Positions 1 through 13,500 of a DNA stretch of 64,000 nt are shown in pieces; within the stretch, counting starts at the first letter, position 1; every line of letters starts with the position of its first letter. The stretch covers positions 29,834,437-29,898,436 of the forward strand of contig NC_084497.1 in NCBI RefSeq assembly GCF_030035675.1, read 5' to 3'. Made by a program: the position numbers and the translations under genes. Source of the DNA: Rhineura floridana. Taxonomy: Eukaryota; Chordata; Lepidosauria; Squamata; Rhineuridae. The notes beneath the pieces are model-generated. The model ran no database searches. It worked only from the letters and a program-made list of their open reading frames with translations, and was not told the origin of the DNA.

Positions 1-3000
1 AAGCGAGGAGGGACCCTCCCTGCCAGTCACCAGGTACGGATTCAGAAGTGCATCGCAGCTCCACCCTCCCCGGATCTGCAATTTCATGAGCACAGCATCC
101 TGCTCTTAAATTTGTGCCTCAGCCTAGACTTGAGGACTCCAGGCGCTGAGCAGGAGGGGAAGAAGAGGGGAATGATCCAACGCCCTGGTGCCCTTCTGTG
201 GTCTTCCTCACCGGCCCCCACCTTGCCTCTTTCTCTCTCTCCCTCTCCCCCCGCCCAGGTCTCTGGCTCTGTCCTGCGCATCCCACAGGCCTCCACAGCC
301 GACTCCGGGGAATACGTTTGCCGCATCAGCGATGGCACGGCCATTCATGAGGCCTCCCTCATGGTCACCATCCAGGGTGGCAAGGGCTCCTCCTTCTGTA
401 AGCCCCGGCTCTCTCCTCTGAAATGCTGCCCTGTGAAAGGGGTTTGAAGCTGTGTGGAGTGGGGATAATGTACCTTTCATGAGATGGTGAAAGTGTGATC
501 TGGCAGCTTGGTGAAAGCACCGTACATGGGAAACTCTCAAAATCTCTCTCTTATTCTTCCACTTTCTCCAGCTGTGGGTGTCACCCCTCCAATACGGATC
601 GAGACCTCCTCAGCGTCTGTCGTCGAAGGACAGACAGTGGACCTGAACTGCCTGGTGGCGGGTCAGTCGCAGCCAAGGGTCATGTGGTACAAGCAAGGGG
701 GTGCCCTGCCTCTCAACAGCCAGGTAGGGGGGGGGAATTTGAAGCCTGTGCAGGTTAGGAGTTATGGGGTGGAGGAGGGGGGTGCCAATTGCATCAGACT
801 GGAGGGTTCCTCCCGTACTCCACCAAAAAGCCAGGAGGAGGGTGCTCCAATCCAGAGAGAGAATTAAGGAGCCCAAGGCAGCCATTAAACCAGGGATGGA
901 GAAGCTGGGTCTTCCAGATGTTGGTGGATTCCAACTCCCATCAGCCCCAGCCTGGATGACGTGAGTTGGGAGTCAAACAACATCTGGCAGGCCAGAGCTT
1001 CCCCATCCCTGAACTAGACCGTCACTTGCCTTTACTGCCCCTCGCTACCTCCGTCATAACTCTGCCTCCTTTTAATGCAGGGGTGGGGAAGACCTGTGGC
1101 CCTCCAGATGTTGCTGCACTACCAAACTCCCATCATCATGATCATCCTTGGCCATGGGCCATGCTGGCTGTCAGAGCTGCTGGGAGCTGGAGTCCGACAA
1201 CATCCTGAGGGCTGCAGATGCTCCCCTGACCCTACATTAAAGGAACACCCTCCCTGATAAACTGTAAAGGGAGCGGCGGCTCCATTTGCTCCCAGCATTC
1301 GAAGGGAACTGATCCTTCCACCTCCTGAAATTTCTTTTCTCCCTTTGCACAGATCCATGGGTCGCGTCTCAGGATCCTGCAAGCCTCGGCGGCCGACTCG
1401 GGCGAATACATCTGCTATGTGAATGATGGCACCAGTCCCCTGGAGGCCTCCGTGATTGTTTCCATCCCCAGCAGTGGCGGCTCTGCTTTCTGTACGTGAA
1501 AGCAGAATCCTGCAGGGCAGATAGATGCCTGGGCCCTCAAAACTCCAAATCTGCACTTTCCTGGCTTGGGAAAACCTCCCCACCTCACCGCCCAAATCTT
1601 GAAGCATGGGGTGTTGCACCCTCTGTACATGCTCAAGGCATCTGGCTGGCCAACATGAGAACGGGACACTGGACTGGAAGTGCCGCTGGCCTGATCCAGC
1701 TGCTGTGGGGCTCTGCTGATGTCCTTATGCTGGATCAGGCCAAAGGCCTATTCAGCCCAGCACCCTATTCTTATGGTGGCCAAGCAGATACCTTGAGCAT
1801 GTGCAGAGGGTATTTCACCCAACTACAAACCACAAGAGAGTATTTTTTGTGTTCTTAAGCCCCATCCTTCCTATGCCACCCACACACAAGAACCCAACAG
1901 CAGCTTGGAGGATATGTGGGGTGGAGGGGTGCTATAGCAAGGAGGACTTGCAGACACACCTGTCAAGAGATCCCCATCTTTTCTTCCAACAGCCTCCGGC
2001 GTCATCCCACCGGTGAGGATTGAGTCTTCATCCTCGTCCCTTGCAGAGGGACAGACCTTGGAGCTGAACTGCCTCGTTGCTGCCCAGTCACAGCCCAAAG
2101 TCACATGGTTCAAGAGAGGGAGTCCCCTCCCAGACGATCACCAGGTATGGACAGGCGAGGCCCACCGACTCATTTCTCCCGCCCCCTGCATCTGTGATCT
2201 TTTGGGGAGATTCTGGCAGGCATTGAGCTTTCAAGGAAGCTGCTCCTTTACTCCAGGGAAGCCTGGCGAGCACATGCATGCATTGTTTGCTTGTGGTTTG
2301 ATGCTTCCCACTGCAGAATTTCCAGCAGGCTGCCTCAGTGGGAGAGATAGGAAGTAAGACTCATTCCATCAGCTATGCTGAAAGTCCAGCTCCATCAGTG
2401 GCCTCCTGTTTCCATCCCAGCTGGTCATTATAAGAGCTGCTATTTAACCTTGAGAATTGGTGCCTGGGTCCACTTTCCCCGTGTCCCATTTTCCTTTTGT
2501 GACGTGTCTTTTAAGATTGCCAGTCTGTGAGCAAGGACTGTCTTGTTTGCAGTTCCTGCCCATGAACACAGAAAGGGTGGAGTGCCTGCAGAGGCTGCTG
2601 TGGAGGTGCTAACTCAGTCCTGGGCAGTGGAGAAACCAGCCTTCCTTGTGCACGCACACGTGCATCCATGCAGGCAAATCGGTAGCATGTCCCTCTTTTG
2701 CAGGTCTCTGGCACCCGCCTGCGCATCCCACAGGTCTCCTCCGCCAATTCTGGAGAGTATGTCTGCCGTGTCAGCAGCGCTGGGGTCACTCAGGAGGCTG
2801 CGCTTGTGGTCACTATCCAAGACAGTGAGAGCCCTTCCCATTGTGAGTCCTTTCTCTCTTTCCTCTCCCTTTCTGCGCCCAGCCCTCCTAAATCGGTGTT
2901 GCTGCAGTGCTGATCTAGGTAGACTGAAGAACATTCCCTTGGGGAGCCTCGTAGCTCTAAGGCTCCCGCTTTCCCCCCCCCTTGCAGCTTCAGGTGCTGT

Positions 3001-4584
3001 TCCCCCTCTGAGGATCGAGTCATCGTCACCCTCTGCTGTTGAAGGACAAACCTTGGACCTGATGTGCATCGCCCCAGGCCAGCCACATGCCACGTTCACG
3101 TGGTATCGGCGAGAGGGCCTCCTGCCTGCTGGCCACCGGGTATGAAGATAGCCCAGCCCAGAAGGCGCCTTTTGGCAGGGGGAGAAGGGAGGCAGAGTTC
3201 GCCCATGTGCTGAGCAAGGCAGAAGCACTGCGGGTAACAGGGAGTGTTGGTGCCTTTGCACATTCTTGGGTGTGAGGTGGGGAGGGAGCCAGAAAGTTGC
3301 CCACAGTGAGAAAATGTGCCAGGACAACTTGGGTGGAAATGTCAGGGAGGGGGCAGGGAGGATCAGGACAAGAAGACATCAGGATCCCCCTGTGATGTGA
3401 TTGTTTCATCCAATCATCTCTTCTGGGCACACAGGTTGCCAATGCTCATCTGCGGTTGGTCCAGCTCACCCCAGCCGACTCTGGGGAGTACGTGTGCCGT
3501 GTGAGTGGGGGAGCAGCCCCACAAGAGGCTTCCTTCGTGGTCTCTGTCCTGGCCAGTGCCAGTGCCGCTTCCCGTACGTCTGAGGTTCCTGGGGGGCGGG
3601 TGCAGGAGAGTTGGGTGGGTGGCTCCAGTGGACTGGCCTCACTATCTCTCTCTGTGCCCGCAGGCCTCCAAAGCCCCGTTATCTCCATCGACCCACACAG
3701 CACCGCCGTGCGCAGAGAGGCAGACATCACCTTCAAGTGCCGGGTCCATGACGGCGCTCAGCCTGTTGAGATCACTTGGAAGCTGCCCAACAACCAGCTG
3801 CAAGGTAGGGGCCTTGCCACTGTCACCTGGCCAGTAGCCGCTATCTCGGGCTATAATAGAGGAGGGGAGTGAAGGGTCGCAGGGATGCTCTGTCGGTGCA
3901 GCGGAGAGAGACTCTCCTCTCCTGGAATGTTTCTGCCCTGGCTGGTCCTTGGATCAACTTGTAGCAACTAAGATCTTGAACATGAGTTTGCTGCTTTCCT
4001 CCGCCGCACCTCCCAGCCCCATTCACCTTTCGTGGAACTTTCTCCAACTTTCTCCAACCTCATGGCCTGAACCTCCTGTTTTAATGGGCCTGTCCCATTG
4101 CCTATCTTTAAAACAAACACCCACATTTAAAATGTGCAATAGGACAGGGCCATTAACAATTCCATCAAAACATTAAAATAATGTTTTGATGGAATTTTTA
4201 TTGTGTATTTTAATCATGTGTGTTCAACATTGTGTGATTACCTTTATACTCACAAACTGCTTAAGCAGTATGGTTTGTATCCATCTCAGTCCTACTCAGG
4301 GTAGATCCACTGAAATTAATGAGCATACATTAGCCAATTTTACTAACTTCAGTGGACCTGCTCTGAGCAGGAATAGCACTGGGCACAGCCCACTCTTAAG
4401 TCAATAAAGGAAAGCCAGCCTGACCGAACTTTCCCACTCCCTGCTACAGATAACGTGAAGATCAGCCCCAATGGGTCTGTGATCACCATCTCCAAAGCGC
4501 GCCCTCAAAACCAGGGCGCTTACCGATGCGTCGCTTCCAACCGCTTCGGGGTCGCCAACAGCGTGGTCAACCTGGTAGTGCATG
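1..4584 (+). CDS. HSPG2: HSPG2 domain IV, Ig repeats with two-exon 152+139 nt modules
   Basis: Five Ig C2-type domains, the first partial. Domains 2-4 are each made of one 152-nt exon (phase 1 in, phase 0 out) and one 139-nt exon (phase 0 in, phase 1 out): 572-723 with 1353-1491, 1993-2144 with 2704-2842, 2988-3139 with 3435-3573. The partial first domain ends in a 139-nt exon at 259-397. First halves carry an EGQTLDLNCLV-like cysteine strand and the core Trp; second halves carry the ADSGEYVCRVS-type strand with the second cysteine. The fifth domain (3664-3804 with 4450-4584) is split at a different place and contains DNVKISPNGS, close to a run I recall from mammalian perlecan. These repeats bind matrix partners such as nidogen and fibronectin in mammals; which repeats do so here cannot be read from sequence. 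Confidence 0.95.
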
Positions 4585-7500
4585 GTAAGTGGAGAAGGGA
4601 GAACTGCTCAGGAACCCTCTGGGTCCATGGAAGCCACCAGCTGAGGCGAATCCGTCCATTTTGCTGCTGCTGTCACTGTCATCATAACTTTATTTATAGT
4701 GTCATCTTATATCTGCCGGTGACTCGTGTAGTACACAAATGAATATTAAAAACATGCAACAATAGCAGCTAAAAGCGTTCACACTAAGCACCCTCCATGA
4801 GGGCACGTTTTCCGTCAGTGAGGCTGGTGCCCATTGGGACTGGTGGGGCAGAAGCCCAACAGTAGGTGGAGCCATGTGCTAGTTTTGTCTCCATCTTCTT
4901 CCTGGCTGAGTTCTGCAAGGGCAACACTTAAGACTGAGGAAGAGGAGGAGGAAGCTGGCAGGCAGTACGACCCCTTCAACAGGTTGTGAGGAGGAAGGTG
5001 GGGGGCTGGCTGTGGGCCGAGTGAGATTGGTGGGGCAGTGCCCCGCTTGCTCCTAATGGAGCAGCCTTCACTGCATCCTCGCCCTAAAATTATCACAAGC
5101 AATCACCATAAAACACCAGGCGGCTAAACAGCGTCTGCCAAGCAAGCGAGAGGCAGATATATCAAAAATGCATTTTTGCTGTCGGGGCTATCCATGGCTT
5201 TGTATTTTTGTTGCTAGACATTGTTGTGAAGTGTGTGGGGATTGCTTAACTGTGTATTTATTGAGATGTTTTCATTAGTTTATTGATTATGACTATTTGA
5301 CTATTTATTTTTGTTTTATTGTAACTGCTAAAATTATGCAGGGTTTGGGTTTTTTTTAATTTTGTGAGCTGCCTTGAGCATAGCTAATGGAAAGGCGGCA
5401 TACAAATAAGTAAATGATGGTAATGATGATGAAAAGCCAAATGCTTGGGATGTAAAAAAGAAGAAGCAAAGCCTGGGGTCGAAAAGGTGTTGCACTTGGA
5501 GCCAGGCGCACCTCCTTAGGAGAGTGATTGAAAAGCAACAGCAGGGAGCCAGTGCAGGAAAGACCCCATTTTCTCTAGCCACCCTCTGCACCTCTCTTGG
5601 GGGAACTACTGACGGTAAAAGTGCCTGCCCAGAGTGGACAGAGGTGAAGGCATCAGACATCAACAGACGTGGAGCTAACTGCTAATGTCCACTCTGCTTT
5701 CTCTGGGATAGCTGCTCATTCTAAGCTCTCATCTCTTCCCAGGGCCACCTACAGTCTCGGTGATGCCAAAGGGCCCCGTGGAAGTGAAGGTGGGCAAATC
5801 TATCAGCCTGGACTGCTTGGGGGCAGGTGAGCCCCAGGCCCTGGTGCGCTGGAGCAAGGTGGGCGTCCGGCAGAAGGTAGAGCACCAGAAGATGATGCCG
5901 CAGGACAGCCGGGCCGTGCTCCAGGTGGGTCGGAGATGCGGGACTAGATGGGCCTTTGCCATCCACCCAAGAAGGGGCAATCCCTGGTCCCACCAACAGC
6001 AGTAACCCCTTTCCCTGGGCTTTCACCCCAGATCTCATCCGCAAAGCTTGAAGATGCTGGCACCTATGTCTGCATGGCCCAGAACACCCTCGGCACTGCA
6101 GAGGCGCAGGTGGAAGTGAGCGTGGAGGCCGTGCACGGGAAACCTGGGGCACCCGAGGTCCACGTGAACCCCACGCAGACGGTAGTGGTTGGGCAGACTG
6201 CTCGGCTCCATTGCTCTGCCACAGGTAGGCAGGTGGGCCGCCTTTTTCAGCCCAGGGGCCATATGCTAGTGGCCTCATGCCAGCGCTGGGTGTAGCCAGA
6301 GCCCCAAAAGTGGGCAGAGCAACAGACGGGATTCTTAACCTTTGTACAGCAGGCTACAATAGAGAGTCAGTGTGGTGTAGTGGTTAGGAGTGTTGAAGCA
6401 GGGAGAGCTGGGTTCAAATCCCCACTCAGCCATGAAGCATGCTAGGCGACCTTTGGCCAGTCACTGCCTCTCAGCCTCGCCTACCCCACAGGCGAGCAAG
6501 AGGCATTATCACTGTTGAAGGGCACGTCCCAGCCAGGCAGAAGAACTTGAGGGAGGGCCAGCGAGGGGTGTGGGCGTGGGAGGAGGTGCTGCCTAGGGTG
6601 AGTCTCCAGGGCCAAATCATAAGAACATAAGAAGAGCCTGCTGGATCAGGCCAGTGGCCCATCTAGTCCAGCATCCTGTTCCCACAGTGGCCAACCAGGT
6701 GCCTGGGGGAAGCCCGCAAGCAGGACCCGAGTGCAAGAACACTCTCCCCTCCTGAGGCTTCCGGCAACTGGTTTTCAGAAGCATGCTGCCTCTGACTAGG
6801 GTGGCAGAGCACAGCCATCATGGCTAGTAGCCATTGATAGCCCTGTCCTCCATGAATTTGTCTAATCTTCTTTTAAAGCCGTCCAAGCTGGTGGCCATTA
6901 CTGCATCTTGTGGGAGCAAATTCCATAGTTTAACTATGCGCTGAGTAAAGAAGTACTTCCTTTTGTCTGTCCTGAATCTTCCAACATTCAGCTTCTTGGA
7001 ATGTCCACGAGTTCTAGTATTATGAGAGAGGGAGAAGAACTTTTCTCTATCCACTTTCTCAATGCCATGCATAATTTTATACACTTCTATCATGTCTCCT
7101 CTGACCCGCCTTTTCTCTAAACTAAAAAGCCCCAAATGCTGCAACCTTTCCTCGTAAGGGAGTCGCTCCATCCCCTTGATCATTCTGGTTGCCCTCTTCT
7201 GAACCTTTTCCAACTCTATAATATCCTTTTTGAGATGAGGCGACCAGAACTGTACACAGTATTCCAAATGCGGCTGCACCATAGATTTATACAATGGCAT
7301 TATGATATCGGCTGTTTTATTTTCAATACCTTTCCTAATTATCGCTAGCATGGAATTTGCCTTTTTCACAGCTGCCGCACACTGGGTCGACATTTTCATC
7401 GTGCTGTCCACTACAACCCCGAGGTCTCTCTCCTGGTCGGTCACCGCCAGTTCAGACCCCATGAGCGTATATGTGAAATTCAGATTTTTTGCTCCAATAT

Positions 7501-10500
7501 GCATAATTTTACACTTGTTTATATTGCATTTGCCATTTTTCCGCCCATTCACTCAGTTTGGAGAGATCTTTTTGGAGCTCTTCGCAATCCCTTTTTGTTT
7601 TAACAACCCTGAACAATTTAGTGTCGTCAGCAAACTTGGCCACTTCACTGCTCACTCCTAATTCTAGGTCATTAATGAACAAGTTGAAAAGTACAGGTCC
7701 CAATACCGTTCCTTGAGGGACTCCACTTTCTACAGCCCTCCATTGGGAGAACTGTCCGTTTATTCCTACTCTCTGATTTCTGCTTCTTAACCAATTCCTT
7801 ATCCACAAGAGGACCTCTCCTCTTATTCCATGACTGCTAAGCTTCCTCAGAAGCCTTTGGTGAGGTACCTTGTCAAACGCTTTTTGAAAGTCTAAGTACA
7901 CTATGTCCACTGGATCACCTCTATCTATATGCTTGTTGACACTCTCAAAGAATTCTAATAGGTTACTGAGACAGGACTTTCCCTTGCAGAAGCCATACTG
8001 GCTCTGCTTCAGCAAGGCTTGTTCTTCTATGTGCTTAGTTAATCTAGCTTTAATCATACTTTCTACCAGTTTTCCAGGGACAGAAGTTAAGCTAACTGGC
8101 CTGTAATTTCCGGGATCCCCTCTGGATCCCTTTTTGAAGATTGGCGTTACATTTGCCACTTTCCAGTCCTCAGGCACGGAGGAGGACCCGAGGGACAAGT
8201 TACATATTTTAGTTAGCAGATCAGCAATTTCACCTTTGAGTTCTTTGAGAACTCTCGGGTGGATGCCATCCGGGCCCGGTGATTTGTCAGTTTTTATATT
8301 GTCCATTAAGCTTAGAACTTCCTCTCTTGTTACCACTATTTGTCTTAGTTCCTCAGAATCCCTTCCTGCAAATGTTAGTTCAGGTTCAGGGATCTGCCCT
8401 ATATCTTCCACTGTGAAGACAGATGCAAAGAATTCATTTAGCTTCTCTGCAATCTCCTTATCGTTCTTTAGTACACCTTTGACTCCCTTATCATCCAAGG
8501 GTCCAATTGTCTCCCTAGATGGTCTCCTGCTTTCAATGTATTTATAGAATTTTTTGTTGTTGGTTTTTATGTTCTTAGCAATGTGCTCCTCAAATTCTTT
8601 TTTAGCATCCCTTATTGTCTTCTTGCATTTCTTTTAATCTAATCAAGGGGCTGCGCCTTCCAGGCAAGTCTTTTGTGTTTGTTGTTTTCCCACCTAGAAC
8701 AGCCTGACCTTTCTTTAACCCTCTTTTCGCTCTGCTGCTTAACTCGCCTTGACGCTTCATCAGCTGGGGCTCCCTCTAGCTCGTGGAGCAGCAATCCAGG
8801 TGCCTAGAGGGCTGCGTTCGATGTAAGGGATGGTGACCACACAGTTATGGACAAGAGGTGGGGCTGAACCATGGGCGATGGAATGGGGGGCAGACGCAGG
8901 GCTCCAAATCATCGCTCTCAAGAACAGAGTGCTGCTTAACTTGGGCTGCGTCTGCACCATGCATTTAAAGCTCTGTGCTACCACTTTAAACAGTCATGGC
9001 TTCCCCCAACGAATCCTGGGAATTAAGGATGCTGAGGATTGTTAGGAGAGCCCCTATTCCCCTCACAGAGCTGCGATTCCTCCCTGGAAAGAGGGACTGA
9101 TTGTTAAACCACTCTGGGAATTATAGCTCTGTGAGGGGAATAAGGGTCTCCTAAGTTAGCTCTCAGCACCCTTAACAAACTACAGTTCCCGGGATTTTTG
9201 GGGGGAAGTCAACGATGTTTATAAAGTGGTATAATACTGCTTTAAATGTACAGTGCAGATGGGTAGCCTGCGCTCTCTCTCTACTTCCAGCCACATTCTG
9301 CATTTAGGGGTGAAGATCATTCAGAGTCCCTGGCGCTGGGCTTTTCCATCCAGGCTAGTCTGGCCAAACCCATTGCCTCTTCCTTCCCAGGTGACCCTGC
9401 TCCTGCCATCCGCTGGTCCAAGCTGAGGGCCCCCTTGCCCTGGCAGCATCAGATTGTCAACGACACCCTCATCATCCCCCGGGCGGCCCAGCAGGACTCT
9501 GGGCAATACATCTGCAATGCCACCAACTCTGCCGGCTTCACCGAGGCCTTCATCATGCTGGATGTCGAAGGTAAAGGGGGTTGAGGTCAGGGCATTCTGG
9601 AGCGTGCCCAGTGGAGGGCAGCCCAGATGGTGAGGTGTCTGGAAACCAAGTCCTTCTCTCCGTCTCCCTCCCCAGCACCACCGTACGCCACCATCCTTCC
9701 AGATACGGTATCAGTGCAAGCTGGTGAGCTGGTGCAGCTGCAGTGCCTGGCCCACGGCACACCGCCTCTGCGCTACGAGTGGACCAAGGTCAACGGCAGC
9801 CTTCCCAGACATGCCGTGGTGCGTGAGAGAGTCTTGCAGATCAGCCCTGCCGCGCCCCATGATTCGGGCACGTATCGCTGCCATGTCAGCAACAGGGTGG
9901 GCTCTGCAGAGGCTCTCGCCCAGGTCCGAGTGCAAGGTGAGGCTGCATGAAAAGGTTAGCTGTGTAGCAGTGAGCAAAGGGCAAAGGCTTCTGAGGGGAG
10001 CTGGGGGGGAAGTAGCCTCACGTTCAGCCAGCTGGGCACTTCAGTCAAGCAGTGGCTTGGAGACACTGATTCCATGGTTGCAGTGCCATCATGGAAAAGG
10101 CCCTGCTAGATCTTTCTTTGTGCAGAGAAGGAGCCCGGATCAAGGCCTCTCTGGTGGGCCCTCAAGAGTAGGGAGCTTCATCCTCTTCTCCGTCCCCTCA
10201 CAGGTCGACCTGGAGGACCTCTGTCCATCCAGGTCACCCCATCGAGTGTCACGAAGGCTGTGGGTGGCACAGTGGAGTTTGTGTGCTCCGTCGTTTCTGG
10301 AGAGCCCCGGGCACGGATTGAGTGGTTCAAAGAGGATGGGGAGCTGCCTCCCCACCACAGCATCAGCAATGGAGTGCTTCGGTAAGGGTTAGGAGCCTGC
10401 AGAGCGAGGTAGCAGGGAGGGTGGAGGGGGAACAGGACAGAGGGAAGTGCAGAAAGAGCAGGGGGTGGGGAATTGCTGGGGCATATATGGCGCCCAGAAG

Positions 10501-13500
10501 GGGATCTTTGATTTGCACCATGTGGACTTGCCCCAACCTGGTGCCTTCCAGATGTTTTGGATGACAGCTGCCACCAGTCCCAGTCAGCGCAGCTGTATGA
10601 TGCTGTGCCTGATGGGAGGAGTTGTCCAAAATCTCTGGAGGGCACCAGGTTGGGGGAGGCTGTGCTGGACCTATACTCCAAGGCTGTCTCTTTGCAAAGG
10701 GAGGGGCTTTCAGACCAGGCATGCAGGGCAGCAGGTGTAGGTCAGAGTGGGGCACTGTGTTTTGAATTGCTCCTAGGGCAGGATGCACTGGGCATGATTC
10801 ATGGAGTCTTCCTTTTGCTGCTTCCCTCCAGGATCGAGAAATTGGACCGGGGGTGCCAGGGTGTTTACTCCTGCCGGGTCAGCAGCCCCTCCGGCCAGGC
10901 CCAGGAAAGTGCCAGGCTGACTGTCCAGGGTAAGTGGGAGTGGGCTGGCTCTCGACTCCCTTGGAAGCGGTGGTTCTCCATGGCCACAGGGAGAGCAGCA
11001 GCAGGGGGCAGGGGAGGGGCACAGCAGCCAGCCAGTAGGGCAGAGGAAAAGCTGTCCTGGCTGGAATCTCAGTACCCATGTGGCTCTGCCTGACATGCGT
11101 TCTGCTCATTCTCTGTGCTCTTGGTCTCAGCCTTCTGAACTGCGCTAAAGCCACAATCCATTAAAAGTAAACCGTAGAATTCCCTCCAGAAGGCTGGAGA
11201 GCTTGCTCTTGGGATAAACTCACCCACTGTTCACCCAGTATCTGCCCTGACCATGAAAGGCCAGAGGGCCGTACTCTGCCATATCTCCAGGGGAGGGGAA
11301 AAGAAGGAAAGGAATTCTGCACTTGATCAGCGCCTGCAACTGCACAACAGAATTCCCCCCAGCAACCTCCCCTTAGTTGAAATCCTCATGCCCGGATGAG
11401 GGCCAGTCTCTTGCCCACCAAACCCGAAGCTCCCCATTACCTCTCCCTCCCTCCCCTCAGCGCTGCCCAAGGTGATGATCAACATCCGGACCTCAGTGCA
11501 GACAGTGCTGGTGGGCAATGCCGTGGAGTTTGAGTGCCTGGCCTTCGGGGACCCCAAGCCCCACGTCACCTGGAGCAAGGTGGGCGGGCGGCTGCGCCCA
11601 GGAGTGCTGGTGAGCGGCAGCATGGTGAAGATCGAGCGGGTGGAGCAGATGGATGCCGGGCAGTACCGCTGCACGGCCACCAACGACGTTGGCACGGTTC
11701 AGTCCCAGGTCATCCTGCATGTCCAGTGTAAGTACCTGCCAGGCGAGGGACCCACTCTCTCTCTGTCTCTCTTCATCCTCCACCAATTTAACAAGTCTGT
11801 GTTTTCTCTCCCCTATAGCTGTGCCCCACATTGCAGCCCAGCCAGAAGTGAAAGAGGTCTCTGTGGGGTCCGTGGTGGTCTTTCCTTGTTTGGCCTCCGG
11901 GTTCCCCGTGCCGGATATCACCTGGACCAAGGTGCTGTGCCTTCCTCCCAGAAGGCAGTCATGGGAGGGCTTGTGGGGAGGTAGCTGAAGAACAGGGACA
12001 GCCTCTGAGGCAAGCAGTGGGGTTGCGCCCACAGCAACCCACCAATCAGCATGGGTAGACAAACTGTGAAGTGTTGCTTGCTGGGTCGGCTTGCAGGGTG
12101 GGCTGTCTGCAGGAAGAGCCTGCTAAGGGTCCTGGGCCACTCTGTGTTCCAGCTGGAAGGAGACCTCCCGAAGGATGTCCGCATGGAGAGCAACATTCTG
12201 ACCATCCCTTCCGCCCGCCCAGAAGACACCGGCATTTACGTCTGTACAGCGTCCAACCGGCAAGGGAAGGTGACGGCTTTCTCCATGCTCAAAGTGCGAG
12301 GTGAGGGCGCCAAGTCGGCTTCTTTTCCCCGATTCAGTGTTGTTGTTGTTAATTCACCACTTTTCACCCACAAAGAATGTCCCAAAGCAACTTATAGCAG
12401 GAGTGTTCTATGTTCAGATCGCCTTGCTCCAGTCAGCCATCTGGCTGCTGCATTCTGCACTAACTGTAGTTTCTGGACAGTCTTCAAAGGCAGCCCCACA
12501 TATAATGTGCTGCACTAATTCTTCCCCACCCCCAATTCCACTGGGGAGTAGTCAAGAGAGTGGACAGGTAAATCATCAAGGGGGCTGCTGTTCACCACAG
12601 GCCTGTGGGGTTGGAAACGTCGTCCTTTCGGGATCTCCAGATTTGAGGTTGGAGGCTCATTTCTTCCTCTTCCTCCTCCTCCTCCTTCCCCTTGTGGGAA
12701 TAGATATGCAGGTGTGTACTGGTTGTGGAGACTGAGTCTTTAACAAGTGGCTGCCATAGCTGGGGTGGCACTGGGGCCATTCCTTCCTGTTCACTGCCCT
12801 GGGGGTGTTTGCTGCTTTGAATCCTGATGGAACCTCTGAAAGGCCCAACTTCAACCTTTAATGCCTCCCATTCAAAAGATCATGAATAGCTGGGCTGAGA
12901 AAGTACTGTCTTTGCCCGAGACACCATGAAGAGCAGCTGCCAGTCAGAGATGACAACACTGGGCAAGGCAGGCCAGTGATCTGACTTAGTCTTGACCTCA
13001 CATGTTCATCTGTCACAGACACCCCTGGCTGAGTCTCGTTTGCGGGCCAGGAGTGGGAGTCCTGAGGCTAAACTGAGGGGGGAGGCCGCTCAGAGACTAA
13101 TGCGTAGCCAGGCCTTCCTCAGAGAAAAGGATACGGAAGTTGGGAATCCCAGCAGTTGCCCAGGTCCTCATTCCCTGCCTCTGCCCTTCCTCTTGATTGC
13201 AGAGCGGGTGGTGCCATATTTTACCCAGAATCCTCAGTCTTACCTTGTCCTGCCAACCATGAAAGACGCCTACAAGACGTTTGCGATAGAGATCACCTTC
13301 CGGCCTGACGTGCCTGATGGTAAGAGGAGGGGCTGGGCCAACAGGAGAAGCCCCTGGGAGCATGACTGTTCCCCCCCAAATAGGGAGTCCAGAGCTCCCC
13401 ACACGAGTCTATAGATTTTTCTCGGGTACAACAACCCACCTTCCTCGTTGCTGACGGAGGCCCGAGCACTTTCCTTCCTAGGTATCTCTCACTCAACACT

